A DNA stretch of 64,000 nucleotides from DASYKS01 sp035995205 (GCA_035995205.1 DASYKS010000044.1:118733-182732); one strand, 5' to 3'; counted from the stretch's first letter, positions 17,520 to 26,736 are shown. Translations and numbers: made by a program. The notes: generated by a model from the sequence alone, not told the origin.

Positions 17520-18446
17520 GTGCAGACGCTCCAAGAATTGATTCTCCGGCTGCAGAGCTTCTGGGCCGAGCAGGGCTGCGTGATCCAGCAGCCGCTCGAC
17601 CTCGAAGTGGGCGCCGGGACGATGCATCCCGACACCTTCCTGCGCGTCCTCGGCCCCGAGCCGTGGCGGGTCGCCTACGTCCAGCCTTCGCGCCGGCCGG
17701 CCGACGGCCGCTATGGCGACAACCCGTTCCGGCTGGGCAAGCACCAGCAGTACCAGGTGATCCTCAAGCCCGCGCCGAAAGACGTCCAAAGCCTCTACGT
17801 GAAGAGCTTGGAGGCGATCGGTCTCGACTTGACCCAGCACGATCTGCGCTTCGAAGAGGACAACTGGGAGGCGCCCACGCTCGGCGCCTGGGGGCTCGGC
17901 TGGCAGGTGATGCTCGACGGCATGGAGATCACCCAGTTCACCTATTTTCAGCAGGCGGGAGGCTTGGAGCTGGAGCCGATCAGCGCCGAGCTGACCTACG
18001 GTCTCGAACGGTTGACCATGTTCCTCGCCCAGGCGCGGAGCATCTACGACATCGGCTGGGTGCCCGGCGGCGTCGATTACGGCGAGGTGCGCCATCAGGA
18101 GGAGTACGAGCTGTCCAAGTACTACTTCGAGATCGCGGACGTGGTCTTCCTGCAGCAGATCTTCGACGGCCAGGAGCGCGAGGCGAAGCGCTGTCTGGAG
18201 GCGGGCCTGGTCTTGCCGGCCTACGAATGCGCCTTGAAATGCTCCCACGCCTTCAACGTCCTCGACGCCCGCGGGGCGGTCTCGGTGACCGAGCGGGTGG
18301 CGTTGATGAAGCGGGTGCGCGATCTGGCCTGCGCCTGCGCCCGGGGGTACGTTGAAAGCCGCGAGCGGTTGGGCTTCCCGCTTCTGCGCGGCTCGATCGG
18401 TCCGGTGTCTGCCGCGGGCGCCGCGGCCCATGGGAAGGAGGCCTGA
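17520..18446 (+). CDS. glyQ: Glycine--tRNA ligase, alpha subunit
   Basis: 308 residues from a GTG behind GGGGAGAGAGG. It contains the conserved alpha-subunit blocks FWAEQGCVIQQPLD, GAGTMHPDTFLR, YVQPSRRPADGRYGDNPFR and MEITQFTYFQQ. The alpha subunit holds the aminoacylation core of the bacterial alpha2beta2 enzyme. The C-terminus is slightly extended after the typical KRVRDLA segment. Two bases separate its stop from the glyS ATG, so the subunits are co-translated. Confidence 0.97.
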   Translation: MQTLQELILRLQSFWAEQGCVIQQPLDLEVGAGTMHPDTFLRVLGPEPWRVAYVQPSRRPADGRYGDNPFRLGKHQQYQVILKPAPKDVQSLYVKSLEAIGLDLTQHDLRFEEDNWEAPTLGAWGLGWQVMLDGMEITQFTYFQQAGGLELEPISAELTYGLERLTMFLAQARSIYDIGWVPGGVDYGEVRHQEEYELSKYYFEIADVVFLQQIFDGQEREAKRCLEAGLVLPAYECALKCSHAFNVLDARGAVSVTERVALMKRVRDLACACARGYVESRERLGFPLLRGSIGPVSAAGAAAHGKEA

Positions 18447-18448
18447 CC

Positions 18449-20593
18449 ATGGCGGAGACGACCGATACGATGGAAAAGCCGAAGGGCGAATTCCTGCTCG
18501 AAGTGCGGGCCGAAGAGATCCCGGCGCGGATGCTCGAACCGGGTACGCGGGAGCTTGCGACCCGGGTGTTCGAGGAGCTGATGGCGCGCGGCGTGGGACC
18601 GCGCGAGGTGGAGACCGGCTTCACGCCGCGGCGGCTGGTGCTGATCCTTTCCGGCCTGCCCGAGCGCGAGGCCGACCGCGAGGAGCAGGTTCTGGGTCCC
18701 CCCGTGCGCGCGGCGTACAACGCCGAAGGGGCGCCGACGCCCGCGCTGCTCGGATTCGCCAAGCGCTGCGGCGTCGCGCCCGAGGAGCTGATCCGCCTCG
18801 CGACCGAGAAAGGGGAGTACCTGGCGGCAAAGCAGAAAACCACCGGGCGCGCGACGCGCGAGATCCTCTCCGAGCTGATCCCCCGGGTGCTCGCCGGGAT
18901 CTCCTGGCCGAAGGCGATGCGCTGGGGAGCGGGAGATGGCCCGTGGGTCCGGCCGGTCCAAGGGCTGCTCGCCCTGCTCGACGGGAAGGTCGTGCCGATG
19001 ACCTTCTTCGACGTCGCGGCGGGTGATTCGGCGATCGGCCATCCGATCCTCTCGCCGGCACGCTTTGCCGTGACCGGCGCCGCCGACTATCGGGCCAAGC
19101 TCACGGCGCTCGGGATCGAAGTACGGCACGCCGCGCGGCGCGAGCGGCTGCATGCCGCGATGACCGCGGAGGCCAAGGCGCTCGGCGGCAAATTGGTCGA
19201 AGACGATCCGCTGCTCGACAAGCTCGCGGCGCTGTGCGAGATCCCGGGCGTCATGTCCGGCGCGTTCGATCCGGCGTTCCTCTCCCTGCCGGCGGAGGTG
19301 CTGGCGACCAGCCTGCGCGACCACCAGAGCGCCCTCACGGTCGAGGGACCGGAGGGGCTGATGCCGGCCTTCCTGACCGTCATGGACCGGCCCGACGATC
19401 CCGTCGGCCGGGTCCGCTCGGGCAACGAATACGTGGTCGCCGCCCGGCTCGCCGACGCGAAGTTTTTCTATGGCGAGGACCGGAAGGGCAAGCTCGCGCC
19501 GAAGGCGAGCCGGCTCGCCTCGTTGGGCTTCCACGAGCGGCTCGGCACCTACGGCGAGAAGGCGGAGCGGCTCGCCCGGCTCGCCGCGGCGATCGGCCGG
19601 CGTCTGCACCTCGACGCGGCGGAGATCGAGCAGGCGGTCGAGGCGGCCAAGCTGCTCAAGGTGGATCTCACCACCGAGATGGTCAAGGAGTTCACCTCGC
19701 TCCAAGGGATCGTGGGCGGCATCTACGCCCGGGAGGACGGCCATCCCGAGCCGGTCTGGCAGGCGATCTACGATCAGTACCAGCCGGCCTCGACCGAGGA
19801 TGCGATCCCGCGCGGGCGGGTCGGCCGGATCGCCGGGCTCGCCGACCGGATCGACACGCTGGTCGGCATCTTCGGCCTCGGGTTGATCCCCACCGGGTCG
19901 AAAGATCCGTTCGGCCTGCGCCGCGCGGCGCAGGGGGTGGTTCGGATCGCCCTGGAAGGTTCGCTTTCGCTCGATCTCGAAGCGGTCGCCCGCGAGGCGG
20001 TCGGGTTCTATGGCGACAAGCTCACCCGCTCGGCCGACGAGGTGCTCGCCCTGTTCCGGCCGTTCCTGCACGACCGAATTCGCCACGTCCTCGGCCTGCA
20101 AGGCTACGCCTACGACGAGATCGAAGCGGCGCTCGGCGCGGGGGGAGCCGGCGGCTCCGTTGGAGCGGCGAGCCTGCCCGATCTCGCCGCGCGGGTGGCG
20201 GCGCTCAAAAAGGTGCGCGGCGAGGAGCGCTTCCTGTCGGTCGTGCTTTCCGCCAAGCGGATCGCCAACATCGTCAAGGACGCGCCGGAGCACGAGCTCG
20301 AAGCCTCGGAGCTGGTCGAGCCGGCCGAGCGCGAGCTGTACGACGCGTTCGTGGAGCTGCGCGCCGAGATCGTCGAGGCGCTCGCCGAGCGCGACTACGA
20401 GCGGGTGCTGTTCCGCACCGCGGACCTCGCCCCGGTGCTCGACAAGTTCTTCGTCGACGTGCTGGTCATGGACCCCGATTTGGATGTTCGGGCGAACCGG
20501 ATCGCGCTGCTCCAGGCGCTCCACCGGACGATCTCGCGCACCGCGAAGCTGACTGAGATGGTGGTCGACAAGGCGGAATTGCGGGGAAGGTAG
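18449..20593 (+). CDS. glyS: Glycine--tRNA ligase, beta subunit
   Basis: 714 residues with the hallmark N-terminus FLLEVRAEEIPARML and internal blocks GPPVRAAY, SWPKAMRW, HPILSP, LEEDPLL-like VEDDPLLDKL and YGEDRKGKL. The C-terminal anticodon-binding (DALR-like) region ends with DVLVMDPDLDVRANRIALL. It binds tRNA-Gly and is essential with GlyQ. Length is in the normal range and the frame is intact. It is the last gene of a two-gene operon; a repeat-rich gap follows. Confidence 0.97.
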   Translation: MAETTDTMEKPKGEFLLEVRAEEIPARMLEPGTRELATRVFEELMARGVGPREVETGFTPRRLVLILSGLPEREADREEQVLGPPVRAAYNAEGAPTPALLGFAKRCGVAPEELIRLATEKGEYLAAKQKTTGRATREILSELIPRVLAGISWPKAMRWGAGDGPWVRPVQGLLALLDGKVVPMTFFDVAAGDSAIGHPILSPARFAVTGAADYRAKLTALGIEVRHAARRERLHAAMTAEAKALGGKLVEDDPLLDKLAALCEIPGVMSGAFDPAFLSLPAEVLATSLRDHQSALTVEGPEGLMPAFLTVMDRPDDPVGRVRSGNEYVVAARLADAKFFYGEDRKGKLAPKASRLASLGFHERLGTYGEKAERLARLAAAIGRRLHLDAAEIEQAVEAAKLLKVDLTTEMVKEFTSLQGIVGGIYAREDGHPEPVWQAIYDQYQPASTEDAIPRGRVGRIAGLADRIDTLVGIFGLGLIPTGSKDPFGLRRAAQGVVRIALEGSLSLDLEAVAREAVGFYGDKLTRSADEVLALFRPFLHDRIRHVLGLQGYAYDEIEAALGAGGAGGSVGAASLPDLAARVAALKKVRGEERFLSVVLSAKRIANIVKDAPEHELEASELVEPAERELYDAFVELRAEIVEALAERDYERVLFRTADLAPVLDKFFVDVLVMDPDLDVRANRIALLQALHRTISRTAKLTEMVVDKAELRGR

Positions 20594-20648
20594 AGAGAGC
20601 GCGGGACGTCTTGTCGAAGGGGCGGTCCGTCGGAGTGAGAAGCGGTCA

Positions 20649-20779
20649 GCGCCAACGGCGCGAACTCATAATAGCCTGGGGCGAAGCCCCAGGAAACGAA
20701 GCGAGAACCACAAGAAAGGGCTGAAGGCCCGCCCCATCTCCACCGCCTTGGCACGGCGGATGGGTCGGGCTTACAGCCC
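20649..20779. repeat. Left repeat block flanking the lanthipeptide-like gene
   Basis: Three palindromic units in a row: GCGCCaacGGCGC (20649-20661), CCTGGGGCgaaGCCCCAGG (20675-20693), and a 21-base inverted repeat (20718-20738 against 20759-20779, three mismatches) whose right arm carries GGATGGGTCGGGCTT from 20758. The related units reappear in the block at 21158-21249, exactly 400 bases on for the GGATGGG unit. Confidence 0.75.
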
Positions 20780-20894
20780 CTTGGATCGCGAGCCGAAACG
20801 GTCACCTTCCGGCCGCATCCTCGCTATGGTCTTGCGGCGGAGGGAGGCCGGTATCCGTCCTCCCCCATTTCGCCGAGCAACCACGGTCGCGCTT

Positions 20895-21095
20895 CTACTC
20901 TTCGCAGACACACCAGGTGACGTCTGTTGCGGCGCAGTGTGCGTCCTGGGTATACCAACAACCGTCGACGCGAGTCGGATAGCAGAAGGTAAAGCCGGCG
21001 GTGTCGCACGTTGCGAGAGTTCCGCCGGCGACGTTGTGAAGCGCTGATTTGTCGAGGCGCAAAACCGTTTCCCTGTTTAGCACAAGCTTTTTCAT
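20895..21095 (-). CDS. Lanthipeptide-like (RiPP) precursor peptide
   Basis: 66 residues from the ATG at 21095, 7 bases behind AAAGGAG. The leader MKKLVLNRETVLRLDKSAL, then HNVAGG, matches the class I lanthipeptide-type leader pattern (KKLxLNxET...L...L..V.GG) with a double-glycine cleavage site at residues 24-25. The 41-residue core has six cysteines (positions about 30, 39, 47, 55, 63, 65) and many Thr, suited to (methyl)lanthionine or disulfide formation. No LanB, LanC, LanM or transporter is nearby, so modification enzymes would have to act from elsewhere. It lies on the same strand about 210 bases downstream of an ECF sigma factor and a kinase. Antimicrobial, signalling or cell-surface roles are all possible. 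Confidence 0.78.
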   Translation of the reverse strand: MKKLVLNRETVLRLDKSALHNVAGGTLATCDTAGFTFCYPTRVDGCWYTQDAHCAATDVTWCVCEE

Positions 21096-21157
21096 CTTCA
21101 CTCTCCTTTGGGGTCTAGCAGATAGGGTGCTTCTGCGCCGTTCTGGCGAGCCAGCCT

Positions 21158-21249
21158 GGATGGGTCGGGCTTCCAGGCCTTTCGGTGGGGAGGCCGAACC
21201 GGTTACCTAGGGCGTTGCCCTAGGCTGGTATCGGGCGCGCCTTCGGCGC
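21158..21249. repeat. Right repeat block flanking the lanthipeptide-like gene
   Basis: Contains GGATGGGTCGGGCTT (21158-21172, identical to 20758-20772), the hairpin CCTAGGGCgttGCCCTAGG (21206-21224) and the palindrome GCGCCttcGGCGC (21237-21249). Together with the left block this encloses the precursor gene in matching repeat families. Confidence 0.72.
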
Positions 21250-21338
21250 TCAAACCTTACGCCTCCAACGGCTTCAGCTGCCTATACAGCTGGCGCTCAA
21301 ACCTTAGGAATCCAGCGGCTTCAGCTGGCCATACAGCC
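21245..21338. repeat. 47-bp tandem duplication of the ECF sigma gene 3' end
   Basis: The segment starting GGCGCTCAAACCTTA at 21245 is repeated at 21292 with about seven differences over 47 bases. The right copy is the real 3' end of the sigma gene (…LYGQLKPLDS). The left copy, on the same strand, would read LYRQLKPLEA and stop. It looks like a gene-end duplication or the trace of a recombination between sigma paralogues. Confidence 0.75.
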
Positions 21339-21870
21339 ACGCCCGGGCGCTTGCCCATCTCCGGTTGACCGTCGCTTCTCCGATCGAGAGGGCGGCCGCC
21401 GTTTCGGGGATCGAGAGGCCGCCGAAGAAGCGCAGCTCGACGATTCGCGCCTGGTCGGCGTCGAGCTCGGCGAGCCGGTCGAGCGCCTGGTCGAGCGCGA
21501 GCAGGTCGACCTGGGCGCCCGCGACCAGGGCGAGGCTGTCGTCCAGCGTGATCGTAATCGCCCCGCCGCCGCGTTTTCCCGCCTCGTGCCCTCGGGCGTG
21601 ATCGACCAGGATGCGGCGCATCACGCGCGAGGCGAAGGCGAAGAAATGGACCCGGCTCTGCCAGCTCGCCTCGCGACGGTCGAGCAGGCGCAGGTAGAGC
21701 TCGTTGACCAGGGCGGTCGGTTGCAGCGTGTGATCGCCGCGCTCGTTCCGGAAATGGCGGCGGGCCCGTTGTTTCAGCTCGTCCGCGACCAGCGGCATCA
21801 GGCGATCGAGGGCCTGCTGGCTTCCTTCGTTCCAGTTTTGCAACAGGGCGGTGACGTCGCTCGGTTCCAT
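21304..21870 (-). CDS. ECF sigma factor (acidobacterial, kinase-linked type)
   Basis: 188 residues from the ATG at 21870, whose A is also the last base of the kinase stop codon (TGATG), so translation is coupled. Region 2 spans about residues 25-95 (HTLQPTALVNELYLRLLD, FFAFASRVMRRILVDHAR) and region 4 about 130-180 (ELRFFGGLSIPETAAALSIGEATVNRRW). This matches the sigma family widespread in Acidobacteriota and Planctomycetes, often encoded beside Ser/Thr kinases; in related ECF groups phosphorylation by the kinase activates the factor. No anti-sigma gene is adjacent, which fits kinase control. Confidence 0.9.
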   Translation of the reverse strand: MEPSDVTALLQNWNEGSQQALDRLMPLVADELKQRARRHFRNERGDHTLQPTALVNELYLRLLDRREASWQSRVHFFAFASRVMRRILVDHARGHEAGKRGGGAITITLDDSLALVAGAQVDLLALDQALDRLAELDADQARIVELRFFGGLSIPETAAALSIGEATVNRRWASARAWLYGQLKPLDS

Positions 21871-24800
21871 CACGATTCTCCCGAGCCGCGCGCCGAACGG
21901 TAGCGTGCGGCTTCGACGGGGCGCCCCCAAGCGGAGTAAAGCTCCGCTAGCAGGTCGAGGTCGCGGGGCCAGGGTTTCGATCCTATCGAGGTCTTACGTA
22001 CCAGAAGCATCAAATGTGACTCCGCCGCGGGGTATCGCCCTTCGCGCAAGAGCGACGTACCGAGCGTTCGATGGCCGGCGCGGACCCAGGGGTCGGTGGC
22101 GGCGAGGTTTTTTTCCAGCACGGCAAGCGCCCTTTCGGCCAAAGGTGTAGCGGCTTTCGGGCTGCCGCTTTTCAGCTCCGCCTCGGCGAGCGACAGGCGG
22201 ACCATCGCGACGTTCAGGTGATCCTTGCCGAACGTCGATTCGAGCAGGGCGAGCGCTTCTTGGAAGCGGGCCTTCGCCGAGGCGATCTCGCCGATCTCCA
22301 CCTCCAGCGCGCCCAGGTTGTTGAGCGCCACGGCGAGGTCGAGCGGCGCTGTCGCCGGATTGGTGCGCGCGATGTCGAGCCCCTGGCGGTAGAAGTTTCG
22401 CGCCGGCGCGAGATGGCCCTGGCGTTGCTCCAGCTGGCCGAGATTGTTGAGGATCGTCGCCACCTGGGCGTGGCGCGGGCCGAGCGCCGCCCGGCTGGTC
22501 CGAAGCGCCTCCTGCAGAAGATCGTTCGCCTCGCGGGAGCGGCCCCGGCCGCCGACCAGATGCGCCAGGTTGTTGAGCGTGGCGGCGGTGTCCGGGTGCC
22601 CGGGCGGAAGCGCACGGCGCCGGAGGTCGAGGGCTTGGCGATAGAGGGTCTCGGCCTCGTCCGGACGCCCTTCGGCGAGCAGCAGATCGCCCAGGTTCTG
22701 GCCGACCGTCGCGTGCAGCGGATGCCCGGCGGCGGTCGTCGTCGCGAGCATGTCGAGGGCACGGCGGAACAGCGCCTCGGCCTCTTGCGCACGGCCCTGG
22801 CGCTCGCGCAGCAGGGCCTGGTTGTTGAGCGTGGTCGCGAGATCCGGGTGGGACTGGCCGTACAACCGGCGCTCGATGGTTTCCGCCTGGCGCAGCTGGG
22901 TTTCGGCCTCGGCGAAGCGGCCCTGTTCGAGCAGGAACAGGCCGAAATCGTTCTCGGTCACCGCGACGTCCGGATGATCCGCCCCGAGCGTGGCGCGCCG
23001 GAGCGCGAGCGCCTCGCGGAAGCGTTGCTCGGAGATCTCGGGCCGGCGGTCCTGGCGGTCGAAGATCGCCGTCCGATGGAGCACCCCGGCGATCGTCGCG
23101 CGGTCGCCCAAACGGCGCGCGGCGGCGAGCGCCTCGGCGAACAGCGCGCCCGCCTCTTTCCGTTCGCCTTTCAGCTCCAGCGCGCGCGCCAGCTGCACCA
23201 GCGATTCGACCGCGGGTTTGGCCATCGGAGGGTGCCGGCGCCGGATCGCGACCGCCTGCCGGAGATGCGCTTCGGCGCCGGAAAAATCACCCGCGAAGGT
23301 TTGCGCCTCGGCGAGATCTTGAAGCACTTCGGCCACCGCGGGGCTTTCCGGGTCTTCGGAACGGAGCCGTTCGGCCAGGGCACGTTCGAGCGCGGCGGTC
23401 GCCTGGGCGTAGAGCCCTAGGCCTTTGTACGAGCGGCCGATGGTGAGCAACAGGTCGCCCAGAACCTCGGGCTCGCGGCCCAGCTCGCTCTCGATCTTTT
23501 GGGCGCCGCGGTCGAGCAGCTCGCGAGCGGTCAAGGCGGCGCCGCGCGATTGCGCCGGATCGGGATTGCCGAAGACATTGGTGAGGAAGGTCGAGACGGC
23601 CTCCGCGCGGTGGGTTTGGCGCAGCAGCTGCAGCCGCTGAACCCAGAGAACGGCGACGAGCGTCGCGAGCACCAGAAACACGGCGGCGGTCGCGGTCGAA
23701 GCCCAGGCATGGCGATGCAGAAATTTGCCGCTGCGATAAAAGAAGGTGTCCGGGCGCGCATGGACCGGCCGGCCGTCGAGGTGGGCTTCGAGGTCCGCCG
23801 CGAACTGCTCGGCCGAGCCGTAGCGCCGCTCGGGCTCTTTGGTCAGCGCCTTGGCGAGCACCGTGTCGAGGTCGCCCGCCAGGCGCCGGGAAAGTTGGCG
23901 CGGCTCGGTCGAACGCCGCTCCGCGGCCTCCTTCGGCTCCACGCCGCGCGCCCCCGGTTCGAGCGGCCGGAGCACCGTGAGCGAGGGGCGCTCGGGCTCT
24001 TCGCGCACGATCGCCTGGGCGAGTCGTTCGAGCCCCGCGCCGCGGACGCTTGAGCGGTAGGGGGAGCGGCCGGTCGCCAGCTCGTAGAGCAGCACGCCGA
24101 GCGAGTAGACGTCGGAACCGGCGGTGATCGGCCGGCCGGTGATCTGCTCCGGGCTCGCGTACTCGGGGGTCAAAGGCGCCACGCCCAGCTCGGTCGCGAG
24201 CACGGTGAGCGAAAGCGCGCTCGGCTCCAGGATCTTCGCGATGCCGAAGTCGAGCAGCTTGGGCTCGCCGTCTTCGGTGACCAGGATGTTCGCCGGCTTC
24301 AAGTCGCGATGGACGACCAGGTGACGATGGGCGTACTGGACGGCGCCGGCCACCTTGATCATCAAGCGGAGGCGCGCTTCGACCGGGAGACGGCGATCGT
24401 CGCAGTAACGGTCGATCGGAATACCCTCGATCAGCTCCATCACCAGGTAGGGCTGCCCGGCCGGAGTGGTCCCGCCGTCGAGCAGGGTGGCGATGTTCGG
24501 GTGGTCGAGCTGGGCGAGGATCTGCCGTTCGGTGCGGAAGCGCGACACCAGCTCGGGGCGCCGGTACGGCCCTTCGAGGATCTTGATCGCGACCGGTTTT
24601 CGATACGCGTCGTCGCCGCGCTCGGCGCGATACACGGTGCCCATTCCCCCCTGGCCCAGCGGCCCGAGGATGCGGTAGGGTCCCAGGCTCTCCGGCAGGG
24701 TCAGGGGCGGTTCGTCTCCCATCTCTGCGATCCGATCGGTCGAGAGCGAGGCGGGCAGTCCAGGCGGCTCGTCCAGGAACCGGTCCGCCTCGACGTGCCA

Positions 24801-24947
24801 GCCGAGCAGCGCATCGACTTCGCGCGCAAGCTCCGGGTCGTCGGCCGCGAGAGCGGCGAGCGCCGCGGCCCGCTCCGGCGCAGGAAGCTCGACCAGCTCT
24901 TCGAACCGGGCGCGGACCTGATGCCATCTTTCGCGTTTTGCCGCCAT
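21870..24947 (-). CDS. Membrane Ser/Thr protein kinase with C-terminal TPR array
   Basis: 1025 residues. The Hanks-type kinase domain starts near residue 90 (GQGGMGTVYRAE, catalytic Lys in AIKIL at 122, HRDLKPAN at 213-220, DFG at 233-235). One transmembrane helix lies near 410-432, placing the TPR part outside the cytoplasm. About a dozen TPRs (NNLAHLVGGRGRSREAND, LNNLGQLEQRQGHLAPA and similar) fill residues about 500-1000. All kinase signature residues are intact. Its stop overlaps the ECF sigma start, so the sigma factor is the most likely phosphorylation target. A divergent secreted-protein gene begins about 106 bases upstream. Confidence 0.92.
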   Translation of the reverse strand: MAAKRERWHQVRARFEELVELPAPERAAALAALAADDPELAREVDALLGWHVEADRFLDEPPGLPASLSTDRIAEMGDEPPLTLPESLGPYRILGPLGQGGMGTVYRAERGDDAYRKPVAIKILEGPYRRPELVSRFRTERQILAQLDHPNIATLLDGGTTPAGQPYLVMELIEGIPIDRYCDDRRLPVEARLRLMIKVAGAVQYAHRHLVVHRDLKPANILVTEDGEPKLLDFGIAKILEPSALSLTVLATELGVAPLTPEYASPEQITGRPITAGSDVYSLGVLLYELATGRSPYRSSVRGAGLERLAQAIVREEPERPSLTVLRPLEPGARGVEPKEAAERRSTEPRQLSRRLAGDLDTVLAKALTKEPERRYGSAEQFAADLEAHLDGRPVHARPDTFFYRSGKFLHRHAWASTATAAVFLVLATLVAVLWVQRLQLLRQTHRAEAVSTFLTNVFGNPDPAQSRGAALTARELLDRGAQKIESELGREPEVLGDLLLTIGRSYKGLGLYAQATAALERALAERLRSEDPESPAVAEVLQDLAEAQTFAGDFSGAEAHLRQAVAIRRRHPPMAKPAVESLVQLARALELKGERKEAGALFAEALAAARRLGDRATIAGVLHRTAIFDRQDRRPEISEQRFREALALRRATLGADHPDVAVTENDFGLFLLEQGRFAEAETQLRQAETIERRLYGQSHPDLATTLNNQALLRERQGRAQEAEALFRRALDMLATTTAAGHPLHATVGQNLGDLLLAEGRPDEAETLYRQALDLRRRALPPGHPDTAATLNNLAHLVGGRGRSREANDLLQEALRTSRAALGPRHAQVATILNNLGQLEQRQGHLAPARNFYRQGLDIARTNPATAPLDLAVALNNLGALEVEIGEIASAKARFQEALALLESTFGKDHLNVAMVRLSLAEAELKSGSPKAATPLAERALAVLEKNLAATDPWVRAGHRTLGTSLLREGRYPAAESHLMLLVRKTSIGSKPWPRDLDLLAELYSAWGRPVEAARYRSARGSGES

Positions 24948-25053
24948 AGCGGGTAAGCGGCCTTCTCTTAAAAGGGCCGCCCTTGCAGTCTAGCGCCGGC
25001 CGCCGCTTCCGACGAGCCGGGCGACGCAGGGAACATCTTGGGAGGTATGAATC

Positions 25054-26727
25054 ATGAGAAGTCTGTGTTTGCGTGTTGGTTTGATCCTCGGTCTCGCTTT
25101 GGCGGGCGCCGAAGGACTCCAGGCGGGTTGCCTGCCTGCCTCTCTCCGGCCGCTGGTCCTTCCGGGGGCCAAGACCGCGTACCTGCTGAAAGCCGATCTC
25201 GGCCTCTCCGCCGGGGCGTTGCAGTGGTCCGCGGCGACCCACGGCCTGGTGATCGACGGCTTCGACCGGCTGATCTACAGCCCGAACGCGAGCTTCTGGG
25301 ACGTCGGCGTGGACAGCATCGTGGTGACGACGCCGGGTCGAAACGATCTGCCGAAGACCGTCCAGTGGGTCTTGGCGATGCGCCCGGGTGTCGCTTCGAT
25401 CGAAGACTTTGAGAACCCGGCGCATCCGAACTGGGATCTGGAATCGTTCGATCCGGCGGCGATCAGTGCGCTCGGCAAGCTTTCCGGCAACCTGGGCCTG
25501 CGCTTCACCACCACCTCGCCCGGCGGCCAGGCGACCGCGACTCTAGAGGATCCCGGCGACACCAACGGAGCGACCGCCGGAGGCGGAGCGGTTGCCGGCT
25601 GGCAGCCGCCGGGCGGCGGAGGCCCACAGAATGGAACCTGCGGAAGCTATCCGGTCTGCCCGACCGGCGCGTGGTACCCGTTCCTCGAGGCGGACATGGA
25701 CAACGACGGCCAAGCCGAGCATACGGTGTACGTAAAGGAATTCGGCGATGTCGTACAGGTCGGCCTTTCTCCGGGAGAGGGCCTGGAGCTGAGCGAAGTA
25801 CCGGGCGTGGTGACCACGGTCAGTCGAAAGGCGCACATTCTGGAGCTGGCGCAGTGGCCCGCCGCGGACAACCGCAATCCGGGGGCGGCCGTGTGGATCG
25901 ACGGCCGGCACGCGCTGGAGATCGAGGATACCCAGGGCCGCCAGAGCTTCATGGAGCCGGAGCCCGAACCGGGTTCCGCCTTCACCTTCGTTGGGGTTCC
26001 GGCCACCTTCACGACGGGAGGCACCGCTCTTGCCCATTCCTTCGACAACCTCGCCATCTTCAACTTGGTGGCGGCGCCGCGGTTCGACTGCCTGGCGCTC
26101 GACGGTTTCGACAGCGGTGTGTGGGATTCGGACTGGACTGCGATCAACGGCGCCAATTTGAGCGTCAATTCCTCGGCGGCGCTGGTCGGCAAGCTCGGTC
26201 TCGACGTCCAGCTCTTCGATTTCGGTGCCGGTAACGGCGGGCTCTTGACCCTGCAGGAGTTGGCCGGCCGCGACCGCTACGGTCTGAAGCTCCGTTTCGA
26301 CCCGAGAGGCGTGGAATCCGAGGTCGGGGGCACTCTGAACCTGGCGCTCGGGCTCCAGACCCTGGCGGCACCTCGCCCCTTCTCCGCGGTCTTGAAGCGC
26401 AACGCCTCGGGTTTCGTGGTGCAGATTCAATCGCGCGACGACGTAGGGGGCGCCAAGATGACGCCGGTCGCGATCTCCAACGCGGCACACGTCCTGGAGC
26501 TCGACTGGCAGCGCTCGACGACCACGCACGTGGGAACCGGGAATCTCAGGGCGTGGCTGGACGGCGTTCTGGTGGCCGAGCATTTGAACCTCGACAACGA
26601 CTCCGAGTGGATCGCCGAGATCCGGGTCGGTGGCTTGGGCACGCCGGGGGCGGTGAAGGGACACTTGTTGCTGGATCAAGTCGAGGCCTGGGCCCAGGCT
26701 TTCCCCGGACCGTTCGAGGCCGAATAA
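25054..26727 (+). CDS. Exported hypothetical protein with DGFD segments
   Basis: 557 residues; ribosome site GGGAGG, and a signal peptide ending near LQAGC. A Gly-rich turn (about residues 172-195) separates two halves. The segment DGFDSGVWDSDW near residue 350 resembles the 'DGFESG...W' motif that recurs in secreted proteins of this lineage and precedes a jelly-roll-like region. No catalytic motif can be named. The gene is divergent from the kinase-sigma operon and shares a short intergenic region with it, so co-regulation is possible but unproven. Confidence 0.7.
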   Translation: MRSLCLRVGLILGLALAGAEGLQAGCLPASLRPLVLPGAKTAYLLKADLGLSAGALQWSAATHGLVIDGFDRLIYSPNASFWDVGVDSIVVTTPGRNDLPKTVQWVLAMRPGVASIEDFENPAHPNWDLESFDPAAISALGKLSGNLGLRFTTTSPGGQATATLEDPGDTNGATAGGGAVAGWQPPGGGGPQNGTCGSYPVCPTGAWYPFLEADMDNDGQAEHTVYVKEFGDVVQVGLSPGEGLELSEVPGVVTTVSRKAHILELAQWPAADNRNPGAAVWIDGRHALEIEDTQGRQSFMEPEPEPGSAFTFVGVPATFTTGGTALAHSFDNLAIFNLVAAPRFDCLALDGFDSGVWDSDWTAINGANLSVNSSAALVGKLGLDVQLFDFGAGNGGLLTLQELAGRDRYGLKLRFDPRGVESEVGGTLNLALGLQTLAAPRPFSAVLKRNASGFVVQIQSRDDVGGAKMTPVAISNAAHVLELDWQRSTTTHVGTGNLRAWLDGVLVAEHLNLDNDSEWIAEIRVGGLGTPGAVKGHLLLDQVEAWAQAFPGPFEAE

Positions 26728-26736
26728 AGCATCCCG

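Noticed and set aside
18221..20524. A 767-codon open frame opposite glyS
   Set aside because: Same shadow effect opposite a housekeeping gene; composition is Arg/Glu/Gly-rich and domain-free.
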